The translations under genes were made by a program, and so were the position numbers. A model generated the notes under the pieces. The model saw only the letters and a list, made by a program, of their open reading frames with translations. It was not told the DNA's origin and ran no database searches. Shown here one piece after another: positions 1 to 7,139 of a stretch of DNA of 10,627 nucleotides. Position 1 is the stretch's first letter. Every line of letters starts with the position of its first letter. This DNA is from Christiangramia sp. GTDB lineage: Bacteria > Bacteroidota > Bacteroidia > Flavobacteriales > Flavobacteriaceae. The stretch lies in NCBI GenBank assembly GCA_024635735.1, contig JAGXII010000205.1, forward strand, positions 1 through 10,627, read 5' to 3'.

Positions 1-1
1 C

Positions 2-622
2 CATTCCAAATATAGATACGACCGAATGCAACAACTGGTAACCCAAACCGAAAAGCTCACTCCTGAAAAGGCTGTTGGAATTCTTAGAAACATGAAAGGT
101 ATCAATGGCGAGGCTTTGGGTTATGGGAATGAAAAGGCTATAAACCAGTTACTGGCGCATCATGGTATTGTTTTTAAACCAGAGAAAAGGAAAGTTTGGG
201 TTTCTTCAAATCCTTATCAAATGGGTGAATTCATAGCCTACGACCTTGATGAAGTCTTTAGGAAGTTTGAAGCAGGAAACGTTTCGGAAAGTGTTGCTGA
301 ACAGTCAGCAAATATCCCGACCAGTGATTTTTTAAAAACAAAGAAGTTCAGGGATTATGAAAAATACAGGAAGCTGGAAACCGAAGTAAAACAGGATCTT
401 TATGATGAAAAACCAGTTGATACAAATAAAGCTTCAGAACTCACTTCCCTGAATCCGGAATTCTGGGAAGCCTGGTACCTTTCGGGGATGATTCATTTTC
501 AAAACAAGGATTATAAAAAAGCGGTAATCGATTTTAAACAGGCTTTGAAAAGAGAGGTTACGACGCAGCCGGATAAAGAAGAGCTGAAGAAAATGATTAA
601 AAAGACTTACAGAAAATTATAA
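2..622 (+). CDS. C45-family acyltransferase/peptidase-like protein, C-terminal part with a TPR tail (5' partial)
   Basis: The frame is open back to the left edge, and eight sense codons precede the first ATG (position 26), so I read this as the 3' end of a longer gene. Counting from that Met, residues 1-80 resemble the end of Bacteroidota C45 proteins (acyl-CoA:6-aminopenicillanate acyltransferase-like Ntn hydrolases): GYGNEKAINQLLAHHGIVF-like core at 32-50, then VWVSSNPYQMGEF at 57-69. The N-terminal nucleophile domain would be outside the window. Residues about 143-176 (NPEFWEAWYLSG...DYKKAVIDFKQAL) form one TPR-like helix pair, and the end is strongly basic. It stops 2 bases before the adenylating enzyme, so the two are probably co-transcribed. 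Known family members cleave or transfer amide-linked acyl groups; the substrate here cannot be told. Family assignment comes from recalled resemblance of the tail only. If ATG 26 were the true start, this would be a small TPR protein, which I think unlikely. Confidence 0.75.
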   Translation, partial: HSKYRYDRMQQLVTQTEKLTPEKAVGILRNMKGINGEALGYGNEKAINQLLAHHGIVFKPEKRKVWVSSNPYQMGEFIAYDLDEVFRKFEAGNVSESVAEQSANIPTSDFLKTKKFRDYEKYRKLETEVKQDLYDEKPVDTNKASELTSLNPEFWEAWYLSGMIHFQNKDYKKAVIDFKQALKREVTTQPDKEELKKMIKKTYRKL

Positions 623-624
623 GC

Positions 625-1902
625 ATGCAAGATCTGTATTTTAAAGATAGTGAAGAGATCAAAAAGGAGCAATGGAAGCTACTAAAACAGCAACTGGAGT
701 ATATCTCTGAAAATTCTAAATTTTATCAACGACTATTTTCTGAAAAAGGGATTAAAGCTGATAATATTAATTCTTTAGAAGATTTTAGAAGCATTCCAAT
801 CACCACCAAAGAAGACCTGCAAAAGTATAATGTCGATTTTATTGCTGTAGATAAAGAAGATATCATTGATCACGTTACAACTTCTGGAACTCTTGGCAGC
901 CCCGTAAATTTTTATCTTAATGATACAGACCTGGATCGCCTCGCTGAAAATGAATTGAGGTCTTTTCAAATTGCAGGTGTTCAAAAATCCGATAAAGTTC
1001 AGATAACAACTACACTTGATCGCAGATTTATGGCCGGATTGGCCTATTTTCTTGGGCTCCGGAAGCTTGGAGCAGGAATCATTAGAACCGGTAGTGGTTT
1101 GCCTCAGTTGCAATGGGAAAGTATTGAAAGATTTAAACCTGAATATCTGGTGGCCGTTCCTTCATTTTTACTGAAAATGATTGAATATGCAAAAGCAAAT
1201 GATATAGATTACTCAGCCTCCTCTGTAAAAGCAGCTATTTGCATTGGAGAACCATTAAGAGATCAGGGTTACAAATTGAATGCGCTGGGGAAAAAGATCA
1301 GTAATTTATGGAATATTGAGTTATTTTCAACTTATGCTTCTACCGAAATGTCTACTGCCTTTACTGAATGCCCTGAACATAAAGGAAATCACGCTTTAAG
1401 CGATCTTATTTTTACTGAAATTCTTGATGAAAGCGGGAATCCAGTAAATACGGGAGAAATAGGGGAGTTGGTAGTTACGCCTCTGGGAATCCAAACAATG
1501 CCGCTTTTAAGATTTGCCACTGGTGACATGTTAACCTATCACGACAATCCCTGCAATTGTGGCAGAAATACTCTCAGACTTAGCGCTGTTGTAGGCAGAA
1601 AGCAGCAAAAGATGAAGCTTAAAGGAACCAGCTTATATCCACAACACATTATTGAAGTTCTGAATTCATATGGTAAAATTAAAAGCTTTGTAATTGAAGC
1701 CCGGGAAGATGAGCTTAAAAATGATATTGTAAAGGTGTTGATTCCGCAATCACAATCTTGTCAAAGTGCAGATCTAAAGGAGTATTTCAAATCCAGGCTT
1801 CATGTAACGCCGGAAATTGAAAGCATTCAGGATGATGAAATAGAAAAATTGAAATTTCCCAAAGGCAGTAGAAAGCCTCAGATTTTTAAAGATCTTAGAT
1901 AG
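625..1902 (+). CDS. Phenylacetate-CoA ligase-like AMP-binding enzyme
   Basis: A 425-residue adenylate-forming enzyme of the PaaK/F390-synthetase-related group. These enzymes activate a carboxylate with ATP to an acyl-adenylate, then pass it to CoA or a carrier-protein thiol. Visible motifs: P-loop-like TTSGTLGSP (85-93), CIGEP (206-210), the aromatic-STE motif YASTE (237-241), RFATGDM with the ribose-binding Asp (296-302), and hinge region GRKQQKMKLKGTSLYP (324-339). Cys249, His252 or His256, and Cys310/Cys312 match the Cys/His cluster often seen in PaaK-type ligases and may hold a structural zinc. The C-terminal subdomain ends FPKGSRKPQIFKDLR, with Lys near the usual catalytic position. Length is normal for the family. 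It begins 2 bases after the C45-like gene and converges on the methyltransferase gene with a single base between stops. The substrate is unknown; an aromatic or fatty acid for a secondary-metabolite pathway is inference from the C45 neighbour. There is no evidence for phenylacetate catabolism here. Confidence 0.88.
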   Translation: MQDLYFKDSEEIKKEQWKLLKQQLEYISENSKFYQRLFSEKGIKADNINSLEDFRSIPITTKEDLQKYNVDFIAVDKEDIIDHVTTSGTLGSPVNFYLNDTDLDRLAENELRSFQIAGVQKSDKVQITTTLDRRFMAGLAYFLGLRKLGAGIIRTGSGLPQLQWESIERFKPEYLVAVPSFLLKMIEYAKANDIDYSASSVKAAICIGEPLRDQGYKLNALGKKISNLWNIELFSTYASTEMSTAFTECPEHKGNHALSDLIFTEILDESGNPVNTGEIGELVVTPLGIQTMPLLRFATGDMLTYHDNPCNCGRNTLRLSAVVGRKQQKMKLKGTSLYPQHIIEVLNSYGKIKSFVIEAREDELKNDIVKVLIPQSQSCQSADLKEYFKSRLHVTPEIESIQDDEIEKLKFPKGSRKPQIFKDLR

Positions 1903-1903
1903 A

Positions 1904-3088
1904 TTAGACTTTTTTGCAGAAGATCAGAATCTTCTCATTCTTTAAATTAGTTGTAAAAAAAAGATAGGTTTCTCCTCCCTCCTTTATTTTTAGTTTTTTT
2001 CTAATCTCTGCCACAGTATCTGGAAAATTACGGATAGTCACATTTGCTTTTTTAGACTTAAAGTATTTTTTAAGGTTAGAAGGTTTATATTCTTTAATAT
2101 CAGTTATTTGAAAAATTCTACCTGGGAAGTTTTTTAAGTCTGCTGAAGTATATAAATGGGAATGTTGATGAATTTTACGGGTATTTGTTTTTAATGCCAG
2201 AGACTGGAATAAACCACTTTTCATGATGGCCGAATTTGGCTCGTAAAGATACTTTTGTGGTGCAGAATAAGTGATTTCTTCGGTTTCGAAATTATTTTTT
2301 GTACCCTCAAATTCCTGAATCTGATCTTTTTCAAAATTCAGGGTTTTGATAACAGGCTCTTCCTTAAATCCTTTTTTCAGGATCCATAGAAGTTCTTTTA
2401 CTTCATTCCCCACCGCGACAACATGAATTTCTGAAACGAAATAAAGCTCTTCCAGTCCTGCCGAAATATCAAGAATAGGAGAGGTCTTTAGTAGAATGTT
2501 ATTGGTATTGGCGAATAAAGTCCCTATGTGTCCCGGAATATCAGGTTCGCAATCCTCTAGTCTGAAAACTTTCCCGCCTGTTGAATCACGTCTGGCAGGA
2601 TCTGCATATATCCAGTCGTAGTTGGTTTGATGATTTTTTAAGTAATCCAGACCATTTTTTGCCTTTACTGTAATATTTCCTGCATTCAGTATTTTAAAAT
2701 TATGCGCTGCGGTTTCGGCCAGATTCTTATTTATTTCAAAATAATCAAGCCTTTCAAAACTTTGAGATAGAAAAAAAGAGTCGATTCCGAAGCCTCCGGT
2801 AAGGTCAGCAATTTGCTCTCCTTGCACCAGGGAAGCCTTATACTTCGCGGTGATTTCAGAGGATGTTTGCTCGAGATTTAATTTTGGAGGATAAAGAATT
2901 CCTTCAGTTTTGAAAAATTCCTGAAACTTTTTCTCGGCGACATTAAGGCCTTTGATCTGCACTGCCAGTTCCTGGATGGAAACTTTTTCAAAAGGACTTC
3001 CTTTCAGAATTAATGCCGGAAGGTCTTTTTTACGATTTTTACTTATAAATTCTGATACATCTTTATCCAGAAGTGCTTTATTCAGCAT
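1904..3088 (-). CDS. Class I SAM-dependent methyltransferase with THUMP-like C-terminal domain (PG_1098 type)
   Basis: A 394-residue protein, last gene of the minus-strand operon. Layout: an N-terminal region (about 1-85) matching the ferredoxin-like part of PG_1098-type proteins, a Rossmann methyltransferase core with SAM-binding motif DLTGGFGIDS (95-104), the acidic end of the next strand at FEIN (117-120), and catalytic-loop motif DPARRD (163-168). A basic C-terminal domain (about 290-394) fits the THUMP-like domain of Bacteroidota homologues. DPxRR-type loops occur in RNA methyltransferases, so RNA is the likely target, but the modified base is not known to me. Met at 3086-3088 lies 4 bases after the AI-2E gene's stop, which supports both the start and co-transcription. 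Its stop is one base from that of the convergent ligase gene. Family call is confident; substrate is not. Confidence 0.87.
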   Translation of the reverse strand: MLNKALLDKDVSEFISKNRKKDLPALILKGSPFEKVSIQELAVQIKGLNVAEKKFQEFFKTEGILYPPKLNLEQTSSEITAKYKASLVQGEQIADLTGGFGIDSFFLSQSFERLDYFEINKNLAETAAHNFKILNAGNITVKAKNGLDYLKNHQTNYDWIYADPARRDSTGGKVFRLEDCEPDIPGHIGTLFANTNNILLKTSPILDISAGLEELYFVSEIHVVAVGNEVKELLWILKKGFKEEPVIKTLNFEKDQIQEFEGTKNNFETEEITYSAPQKYLYEPNSAIMKSGLFQSLALKTNTRKIHQHSHLYTSADLKNFPGRIFQITDIKEYKPSNLKKYFKSKKANVTIRNFPDTVAEIRKKLKIKEGGETYLFFTTNLKNEKILIFCKKV

Positions 3089-3092
3089 AAGC

Positions 3093-4181
3093 TTAGAGAT
3101 CCCGGGTTAATCTTTTTACGATTTTATATTCGCTTAAGGACTCTTTAGCGATCACTTTTAAAGCAGTGTAGAATGGTACTGCCACAACCATTCCCACAAT
3201 TCCGAAAAGTAATCCTGCAATAAGGATTATCAGGAAAATCTCTAAAGGGTGGGAGCGGACGCTGGCACCAAAGATCATGGGTTGGGAAACAAAATTATCT
3301 ATTAACTGGCATATTCCATACCCAAGCATTACATATATAACCCTTGGCAATATAACAGCACTAAAGTCTGCGCCGAGATTACTTGATATTACAAATAAGG
3401 CCATTAAAATCCCTGCAATGAGGGGCCCCAGATAAGGAACAAGATTTAAAAACGCGCAAATAAAGGCAATAGCTATCGGGTTATTAACTTCGAATACAGA
3501 AAGCAGGATCATGTATAAAACGAATAATACCATAATCTGCATAGTCAATCCCACAAAATACCGGGAGAGAAGTACCTTGATTTTATTAAACATCCTTTGA
3601 AATTTTTCTTCTTCACCACGGTTTGCAAGGATGAGTATACTGTTAAGCATTAGTTTGCTGTCTTTAAGGAAAAAGAAGGATATAAATAATATGGAGAAAA
3701 CGGCCACCAGGGTAGTGACTAATATGGCAAATACGTTATTAAGAAATGGTGGAATAAGGCTAAGATCAAAATTTCGAACAAATTCACTTCGTTGAAAGGC
3801 TTCGATGATATTGATCTCTTCCAGACCGAGATACGAGTTAATTTGCTGGTTTAAATCGTTTAGATCGCTTTTGAAAGCTTCGATATCTATCTGCCCTATA
3901 TTTTTACTTTGCTCAATAATAATAGGAACAAAAACAAAGATAAGCCCCACAAAAGCGGCTAATACCAGAAGTAGAACGGTAATTACCGCCAGCTGATTTG
4001 GCAGGTGTAATTTGTTTCTCAGGAAAATTACAATTGGCCTCCCAATTAAGGCTATAACCGCGGCGATTGCGACATAAACTATTACCGATTGTATTTCGTA
4101 AAGAAAGAAAAGCAGTAAAACAATACCAATAATGATACCCAGTGCTCTTAGTATTCCGTTTGCTATATCGTGTGCTTTCAC
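3093..4181 (-). CDS. AI-2E family transporter (UPF0118-type membrane protein), GTG start
   Basis: A 362-residue polytopic inner-membrane protein of the AI-2E exporter family. Hydrophobic segments lie at about 11-30, 31-54, 64-90, 149-172, 209-230, 233-266, 275-296 and 313-344, with a soluble, helix-rich loop at about 91-145, as is usual for the family. Signature stretches are NLVPYLGP (246-253), QLIDNFVSQPMIFG (292-305) and the Gly-rich LFGIVGMVVAVP (325-336). The start codon is GTG (4179-4181, CAC on the plus strand). An in-frame stop (4194-4196, also the stop of the upstream gene) lies four codons upstream, and there is no ATG before the first membrane segment, so GTG is the only ordinary choice. 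Despite the name, most family members are not proven autoinducer exporters; some act in ion homeostasis or have unknown cargo. It sits 12 bases after the TrmH-family gene in the operon. Confidence 0.9.
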   Translation of the reverse strand: MKAHDIANGILRALGIIIGIVLLLFFLYEIQSVIVYVAIAAVIALIGRPIVIFLRNKLHLPNQLAVITVLLLVLAAFVGLIFVFVPIIIEQSKNIGQIDIEAFKSDLNDLNQQINSYLGLEEINIIEAFQRSEFVRNFDLSLIPPFLNNVFAILVTTLVAVFSILFISFFFLKDSKLMLNSILILANRGEEEKFQRMFNKIKVLLSRYFVGLTMQIMVLFVLYMILLSVFEVNNPIAIAFICAFLNLVPYLGPLIAGILMALFVISSNLGADFSAVILPRVIYVMLGYGICQLIDNFVSQPMIFGASVRSHPLEIFLIILIAGLLFGIVGMVVAVPFYTALKVIAKESLSEYKIVKRLTRDL

Positions 4182-4193
4182 AGCGTAAATATA

Positions 4194-4718
4194 TTATTTC
4201 TTAGCAAATTGATTGATTGCTTTTATGATTTCGTATAACGCGATCCCAACAGACTGTGCCACATTCATGCTGCTATTTTCGCCAAACATCTCTATGTGAT
4301 AGGCTTCTTCGCTTATTTTCAGCACTTCTTCCGAAATTCCATGTCTTTCATTTCCAGCGATTAAAAGTATATTGTCTGAAGCGGAATAATTAAAATGCTG
4401 AATTGATTTACTCTGCGAGGTAATTTCTAGAGCCAAAATCCTGTATCCCGAATCCCGGTAATCCTGAATGGTTTTGACACTAGATTTAAAATATTCAAAT
4501 TTTACCGAATTATGAGTATTTCTCGCAGTTCTTTTTAACCGGTTACTATTGAGATTTGGCAGAGTACCACAAAAGATGATTTTATCTATTCCAAAAGCAT
4601 CTGCAAGTCTGAACAGGCTACCAATATTGGCTTCTCCGGTAATATTATCTAAAAGTAGTACCACTGGAAAGTCGGTCTTTTTAAAAGAACTATTGGTATG
4701 GGATAATTGACTGCTCAA
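4194..4718 (-). CDS. TrmH/SpoU-family (SPOUT) RNA methyltransferase, TTG start
   Basis: A 174-residue, single-domain SPOUT methyltransferase that would use SAM to methylate tRNA or rRNA, typically on a 2'-hydroxyl. All three SpoU motifs are visible: motif 1 DNITGEANIGSLFR (24-37) with Asn31 and catalytic-type Arg37; motif 2 LIAGNERHGIS (119-129); motif 3 IEMFGENSSMNVAQS (142-156), forming the knot that holds SAM. It lacks an N-terminal substrate-binding domain, like TrmL-sized members, so the target cannot be named. The start is TTG (4716-4718): an in-frame TGA lies two codons upstream (4722-4724), and the next Met comes after motif 2. GTG at the Val-Val pair (about residue 19) would remove the residues before the first strand and is less likely. 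TTG overlaps the previous gene's TGA by four bases (TTGA), suggesting coupled translation. Confidence 0.9.
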   Translation of the reverse strand: MSSQLSHTNSSFKKTDFPVVLLLDNITGEANIGSLFRLADAFGIDKIIFCGTLPNLNSNRLKRTARNTHNSVKFEYFKSSVKTIQDYRDSGYRILALEITSQSKSIQHFNYSASDNILLIAGNERHGISEEVLKISEEAYHIEMFGENSSMNVAQSVGIALYEIIKAINQFAKK

Positions 4719-5362
4719 TTTTCAAAAGCATATTTAACAATATTAGCTCCCATTTTCAAGGCTTTTTCCCTTACATTCTCAGGATCATTATGAACCTGTG
4801 CACTTTCCCAGCCATCACCCAGATCGCTTTCATAGGTAAAAAGAAGAATTAACCTGTCGTTATCAAATATTCCAAAAGCCTGTGGCGGCAAACCGTCGTG
4901 TTCATGAATTTTAGGCAGGCCCTTCGGAAAATCATAGGCGCTGGAAAAAATGGGATGATTAGCCGGGATTTCGGTAAGCTCTTTATCAGGGAAAAGTTTT
5001 TTGATTTCTTTCCTTATATATTGGTTCATCCCGTAATTATCATCAATATGTAAAAATCCACCGCTCATAAGATAATTGCGCAAATTCTCGATTTCAGCAT
5101 TATTAAAAACCACATTTCCATGACCCGTCATATGCACAAAGGGATATTGAAATATATCTGTACTACCGGGTTCTACGGTGGCCGGTTTAGGATTTATTTT
5201 AGTAGCTATCTGGGTATTGCAGAATTTTATAAGGTTGGGTAAACTGGTAGGATTGGCATACCAGTCACCACCACCATTATATTTTAACAGGGCTATCTCC
5301 TGGCTCTGTGCGCTTATGCCTAACAGAAAAAATAAAATAATGAGAATTTTTGAAAATTTCAT
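4715..5362 (-). CDS. Secreted DUF4159 domain-containing protein
   Basis: A 215-residue exported protein of unknown function. An N-terminal signal peptide is clear: MKFSK, a hydrophobic core IIILFFLLG-like at about 6-15, then SAQS followed by QE, with likely cleavage after residue 20. The mature part is a DUF4159 domain, related to the glutamine-amidotransferase-like/ThuA fold. Visible conserved blocks are LKYNGGGDWY (26-35), PFVHMTGHG (74-82), GGFLHIDDNYG (101-111), HPIF (136-139) and GDGWE (182-186). The product probably works in the periplasm, since no lipobox Cys follows the signal peptide. I see no proven catalytic set. The start ATG (5360-5362) follows the rsmE stop by 11 bases, and its stop overlaps the TTG start of the methyltransferase. 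Its place between RNA-modification genes does not explain its role. Confidence 0.9.
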   Translation of the reverse strand: MKFSKILIILFFLLGISAQSQEIALLKYNGGGDWYANPTSLPNLIKFCNTQIATKINPKPATVEPGSTDIFQYPFVHMTGHGNVVFNNAEIENLRNYLMSGGFLHIDDNYGMNQYIRKEIKKLFPDKELTEIPANHPIFSSAYDFPKGLPKIHEHDGLPPQAFGIFDNDRLILLFTYESDLGDGWESAQVHNDPENVREKALKMGANIVKYAFEN

Positions 5363-5373
5363 AGCATTGAAAG

Positions 5374-6087
5374 TTACGACTCCTGATTGACAAGCGCAAC
5401 AGTATGACAGGCGACAATTGCGGCGGTTTCTGTTCTTAACCGGCTATCACCAAGGCTTACAGGAATCCATCTGGTATTGAGGGCTTTGCCGATCTCTTCT
5501 GTGCTAAAATCTCCTTCAGGGCCAATAAGAATATTTACTTTTTCCTTTGGCTGAAGCTTTTTTTGAAGATATTCCTTTTCCTGTCCGTCTTCGCAATGCG
5601 CTATAAACCTTAAACCTTCTATATTACCGTTAATAAACTCCTGAAAAGATACAGGTTCATTAAGTTTTGGCATCCGGTAATGCAAAGACTGTTTCATAGC
5701 GCTCTGGAGCACTCTTTCAAATCTATTAAGTTTGACAACTTTCCTTTCGCTATGATCACAAATTACAGGAGTTATTTCATGCACCCCAATTTCCATTGCC
5801 TTTTCCAGAAACCATTCAAACCTGTCGTTCATTTTGGTGGGAGCCACAATCATATGAAGGTAATAAGGTGGAGCGGGCTGATCTTCAACTGAAATTATTT
5901 TAGCAACGCACTGTTTAATATCGGCATTTATAATTTCTGCTGAGAATAATTTGCCTTTTCCGTTTGTGATATTTAGAGTATCACCTTCAGTTTTACGAAG
6001 CACCTTAACAATATGCTTGCTTTCATCCCGCGGAAAAACCACCTGTGTATCTTTTTCTGAAACTTCCGGATTGTAGAAAAGCTGCAT
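5374..6087 (-). CDS. rsmE: 16S rRNA (uracil1498-N3)-methyltransferase RsmE
   Basis: A 237-residue protein of normal RsmE length. RsmE methylates N3 of U1498 in helix 44 of 16S rRNA, acting on the assembled 30S subunit. The N-terminal PUA-like RNA-binding domain carries the typical DESKHIVKVLRK stretch (21-32). The SPOUT domain shows APTKMNDRFEWFLEKAMEIG (82-101), HSERKVVKLNRFERV (112-126), the SAM-binding LIGPEGDFSTEEI (187-199), and the knot motif SLGDSRLRTETAA (211-223) with the conserved Arg-x-Glu-Thr-Ala. ATG at 6085-6087 is just 1 base after the tsaD stop, so the two must share a transcript. Everything expected for a working enzyme is present. Confidence 0.95.
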   Translation of the reverse strand: MQLFYNPEVSEKDTQVVFPRDESKHIVKVLRKTEGDTLNITNGKGKLFSAEIINADIKQCVAKIISVEDQPAPPYYLHMIVAPTKMNDRFEWFLEKAMEIGVHEITPVICDHSERKVVKLNRFERVLQSAMKQSLHYRMPKLNEPVSFQEFINGNIEGLRFIAHCEDGQEKEYLQKKLQPKEKVNILIGPEGDFSTEEIGKALNTRWIPVSLGDSRLRTETAAIVACHTVALVNQES

Positions 6088-6088
6088 A

Positions 6089-7111
6089 TTATATTTTATA
6101 TCTGGATTGAGCGGTTATAGAAAAATCTGAAAATTCCTGCTGAAGATATTTGTGATATCCTGCTATTCCAATCATCGCGGCATTATCTGTAGTATATTCA
6201 AACTTTGGAATAAAGCATTTCCAGCCCCATTTTTGTTCGGAATCTTTAATGGCTTTTCTAATTCCACTATTGGCTGAAACGCCCCCGCCAATGGCAACCT
6301 GATTAATTCCGGTTTCTTTAACGGCTTTTTTGAGTTTATCCATTAGAATTCCCACAATGGTATATTGTATGGAAGCACAAATATCCTTAAGATTCTTATC
6401 TATAAATTCAGGATCGTTTTTTGTTTCCCTTTGTACAAAATAAAGAACGGCGGTTTTGAATCCGCTGAAACTAAAATTTAATCCTTCAACCTTGGGTCGG
6501 GGAAATTTAAATGCCTTAGGATTTCCCTCATTGGCATATTTATCAATTAAGGGTCCTCCGGGATAAGGCAGGCCAAGGATTTTAGCACTCTTGTCAAAAG
6601 CTTCTCCTACGGCATCATCGATTGTCTCTCCAATCACTTCCATTTTAAAGTAGTGGCTCACTTTTACAATCTGGGTGTGCCCGCCGCTAATAGTTAATGC
6701 CAGAAAAGGAAATTCTGGTTTGTCATAATTTTCCTCTTCAATAAAGTGGGCCAGGATATGAGCCTGCATATGATTCACCTCTATAAGCGGAACTTTCAAT
6801 CCCATGGAAAGGGACTTGGCAAACGAAGTTCCCACCAGTAAAGATCCCATTAAACCAGGACCCCTGGTAAAAGCAATTGCAGAAATATCTTTTTTGTCGA
6901 TATTTGCTTTCACCAATGCCTGATGGATCACCGGGACAATGTTTTGTTGATGAGCTCTGGAAGCCAGTTCCGGAACAACACCACCATATTGTTTATGGAC
7001 TTCCTGAGTTGCTACAATATTTGAAAGTATTTTACCGTTGCACAGTACAGCAGCCGCGGTATCATCGCAGGAAGATTCAATAGCTAGAATGTTAATTTTT
7101 TGATCTGACAT
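6089..7111 (-). CDS. tsaD: tRNA threonylcarbamoyladenosine (t6A37) transferase TsaD
   Basis: A 340-residue member of the Kae1/Qri7/TsaD family. With TsaB and TsaE it transfers the threonylcarbamoyl group from threonylcarbamoyl-AMP to A37 of tRNAs reading ANN codons. Features: N-terminal ILAIESSCDDTAAAV (8-22), metal-binding NHMQAH with His114 and His118, ISGGHT (141-146), GEAFDK (169-174), GGGVSAN (275-281), and the third metal ligand Asp309 in TTDNAAM. I start it at the ATG of 7109-7111 (MSDQKINILAIESS), which matches family length. The frame is open a further 60 codons to 7291, but that stretch is antisense to the tamB membrane anchor and spans the likely promoter. It is the first gene of the minus-strand operon; the TAnnTTTG-type element 36 bases upstream probably drives the whole run. 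Confidence 0.97.
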   Translation of the reverse strand: MSDQKINILAIESSCDDTAAAVLCNGKILSNIVATQEVHKQYGGVVPELASRAHQQNIVPVIHQALVKANIDKKDISAIAFTRGPGLMGSLLVGTSFAKSLSMGLKVPLIEVNHMQAHILAHFIEEENYDKPEFPFLALTISGGHTQIVKVSHYFKMEVIGETIDDAVGEAFDKSAKILGLPYPGGPLIDKYANEGNPKAFKFPRPKVEGLNFSFSGFKTAVLYFVQRETKNDPEFIDKNLKDICASIQYTIVGILMDKLKKAVKETGINQVAIGGGVSANSGIRKAIKDSEQKWGWKCFIPKFEYTTDNAAMIGIAGYHKYLQQEFSDFSITAQSRYKI

Positions 7112-7139
7112 CAGAAATATTTGGGCATAGAAGTTGTAA
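7112..7139. other. 28-base divergent gap between tsaD and tamB
   Basis: This is all that separates the tsaD start codon from the in-frame stop (TAA, 7137-7139) bounding the tamB frame. It holds the tsaD leader. On the plus strand I see no exact TAnnTTTG element for tamB here or in the 5' end of tsaD. It contains TTG at 7121, but that frame stops at 7142-7144. No Shine-Dalgarno sequence is visible for tamB, which is common in this phylum. Confidence 0.6.

Noticed and set aside
26..28. ATG at 26 as the true start of the first gene.
   Set aside because: The frame is open to the left edge and the protein looks like the tail of a longer C45-type protein, so this Met is probably internal.
775..1113. 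Minus-strand open frame of 112 codons opposite the ligase gene.
   Set aside because: It lies wholly within the convincing ligase coding region, has Cys-rich, low-complexity content and matches no family I recognise.
1918..1935. Inverted repeat AGAAGAT-CAGA-ATCTTCT near the convergent junction, as a terminator.
   Set aside because: It has a 7-base AT-rich stem and no T-run follows it closely on either strand (the T-run precedes it on the plus strand). It also lies in the methyltransferase C-terminal codons.
7089..7103. Tiny plus-strand frame ATG TTA ATT TTT TGA upstream of tamB, as a leader peptide.
   Set aside because: Four codons lying inside the antisense tsaD start region, with no supporting signal; chance occurrence is likely.
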